Shown here: positions 62,301-64,000 of the stretch, piece after piece
Numbering within the stretch: the first letter of the stretch is position 1
Layout of the letters: the number at the start of each line of letters is the position of its first letter
Translations under genes and position numbers: made by a program
Source of the DNA: Lepidurus packardi
Lineage: Eukaryota; Arthropoda; Branchiopoda; Notostraca; Triopsidae
Direction: 5' to 3'
Length of the DNA: 64,000 nt
Assembly (NCBI GenBank): GCA_023053545.1
Contig: JAKZAN010000005.1
Coordinates: forward strand, 186,001-250,000
The notes under the pieces: generated by a model
What the model was told of the DNA's origin: nothing
Databases searched by the model: none
What the model saw: the letters and a program-made list of their open reading frames with translations, nothing else

Positions 62301-64000
62301 CTTTCTTACTGAATTAATTCCTTACGGACTGAATTAATTCCTTACGGACTTAATAAATTCCTTACGGACTGAATAAATTCCTTACGGATTGAATTAATTC
62401 TTTACGGATTGAATTAATTCATTACGGACTGAATTAATTCCTTACGGACTTAATTAATTCCTTACGGACTGAACAAATTCCTTACGGACTTAATAAATTC
62501 CTTACGGACTTAATTAATTCCTTACGGAATGAATTAATTCTTTAGGATTGATTGAATTCCTTTCTTACTGAATTAATTCCTTACGGACTGAATTAATTCC
62601 TTACGGACTTAATAAATTCATTACGGACTGAATTAATTCCTTACGGATTGAACTAATTCTTTACGGACTGAATTAATTCATTACGGACTGAATTAATTCC
62701 TTACGGAATTAATGAATTCCTTACGGACTGAACAAATTCCTTACGGACTTAAATTATTCCTTACGGAATTAATTAATTCCTTAAGGACTTAATTAATCCC
62801 TTACGGACTTAATTAATTCTTTACGGACTGAATTAATTCCTTACGGATTGAATTAATTCTTTACGGACTTAATTAATTCCTTACGGACTGAATTAATTCC
62901 TTACGGATTGAATTAATTCTTTACGGACTGAATTAATTCCTTACGGATTGAATTAATTCTTTACGGACTTAATTAATTCCTTACGGACTGAAATAATTCT
63001 TTACGGACTGAATTAATTCATTACGGACTGAATTAATTCCTTACGGACTGAACAAATTCCTTACGGACTTAAATAATTCCTTACGGAATTAATTAATTAT
63101 TTAAGGACTTAATTAATCCCATACGGATTTAATTAATTCCTTACGGACTGAACAATTTCCTTACGGACTTAATAAATTCCTTACGGACTTAATAAATTCC
63201 TTACGGACTTAATAAATTCCTTACGGACTTAATTAATTCCTTACGGACTGAATTAATTCTTTAGGATTGATTGAATTCCTTTCTTACTGAATTAATTCCT
63301 TACGGACTGAATTAATTCTTTAGGATTGATTAAATTCCTTTCTTACTGAATTAATTCCTTACGGACTGAATTAATTCCTTACGGACTTAATAAATTCCTT
63401 ACGGACTGAATAAATTCCTTACGGATTGAATTAATTCTTTACGGATTGAATTAATTCATTACGGACTGAATTAATTCCTTACGGACTTAATTAATTCCTT
63501 ACGGACTGAACAAATTCCTTACGGACTTAATAAATTCCTTACGGACTTAATTAATTCCTTACGGACTGAATTAATTCTTTAGGATTGATTGAATTCCTTT
63601 CTTACTGAATTAATTCCTTACGGACTGAATTAATTCCTTACGGACTTAATAAATTCATTACGGACTGAATTAATTCCTTACGGATTGAACTAATTCTTTA
63701 CGGACTGAATTAATTCATTACGGACTGAATTAATTCCTTACGGAATTAATGAATTCCTTACGGACTGAACAAATTCCTTACGGACTTAAATTATTCCTTA
63801 CGGAATTAATTAATTCCTTAAGGACTTAATTAATCCCTTACGGACTTAATTAATTCTTTACGGACTGAATTAATTCCTTACGGATTGAATTAATTCTTTA
63901 CGGACTTAATTAATTCCTTACGGACTGAATTAATTCCTTACGGATTGAATTAATTCTTTACGGACTTAATTAATTCCTTACGGACTGAAATAATTCTTTA
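59363..64000 (-). repeat. 20-bp satellite array right of the Polinton, inverted orientation
   Basis: The same monomer orientation and variants occur as at 34803-40495, including CTGAACAAATTCC and TTTAGGATTGATTGAATTCC markers and ATTCGTTGCGG near 59948. Near the right edge a unit of about 1.04 kb is duplicated in tandem; for example the variant GGATTGATTAAATTCC occurs near 62287 and again near 63324. It continues beyond the window. Confidence 0.94.

Noticed and set aside
1-64000. tRNA, rRNA or host protein-coding genes
   Set aside because: No tRNA cloverleaf, rRNA segment or non-transposon gene was recognised in any non-satellite stretch.

Overview
The window is eukaryotic repeat DNA, with no evident host gene. 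It is a very large AT-rich satellite of 20-bp monomers (consensus GGAATTAATTCAGTCCGTAA) that holds a nest of transposable elements. BEL/Pao, a Ty3-type gag, a Jockey-like LINE, a Polinton/Maverick and spliceosomal introns of 53-68 bp together point to an animal, most likely an arthropod. The species cannot be named from the sequence.

Layout: positions 1-27894 are satellite in one orientation, organised into higher-order duplications. Positions 1 to about 6200 recur at 13206 to about 21200. Two nearly identical Ty3-like gag fragments (7356-8214 and 9385-10243) ride inside one tandem duplication. A BEL/Pao LTR retrotransposon (27895-34455, minus strand) ends the first array. It has no target-site duplication and is followed by 347 bp of unrelated DNA. 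From 34803 onward the same satellite runs in the opposite orientation and carries a different mix of variants.

A Polinton/Maverick (40496-59356) sits in this inverted array. It has AG...CT ends, a perfect 6-bp target duplication (CGGACT) and terminal inverted repeats of 622 and 846 bp. Its genes encode a packaging ATPase, a protein-primed type B DNA polymerase with two introns, two conserved proteins of unknown role, a chromodomain integrase, a penton-like minor capsid protein, two small basic or glycine-rich proteins and the first part of a major capsid protein. No cysteine protease is seen. The element is decayed: the polymerase carries a 470-bp solo LTR, an internal stop and frameshifts. 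The major capsid gene is cut by a full-length Jockey-type LINE (53448-58483, 12-bp target duplication), and its remainder is missing because the reading frame runs directly into the right terminal repeat.

Order of events inferred: satellite growth; Polinton insertion, loss of its right-hand genes and spread of subrepeats in the right terminal repeat; then LTR-element insertion and solo-LTR formation in the polymerase, and LINE insertion in the capsid gene (their relative order is unresolved). The LINE has two uninterrupted ORFs and looks like the youngest insertion. The BEL element has nearly identical LTRs but one frameshift. No new cellular system is evident. The notable features are the satellite architecture, the orientation switch, the captured gag and the structure of the Polinton.
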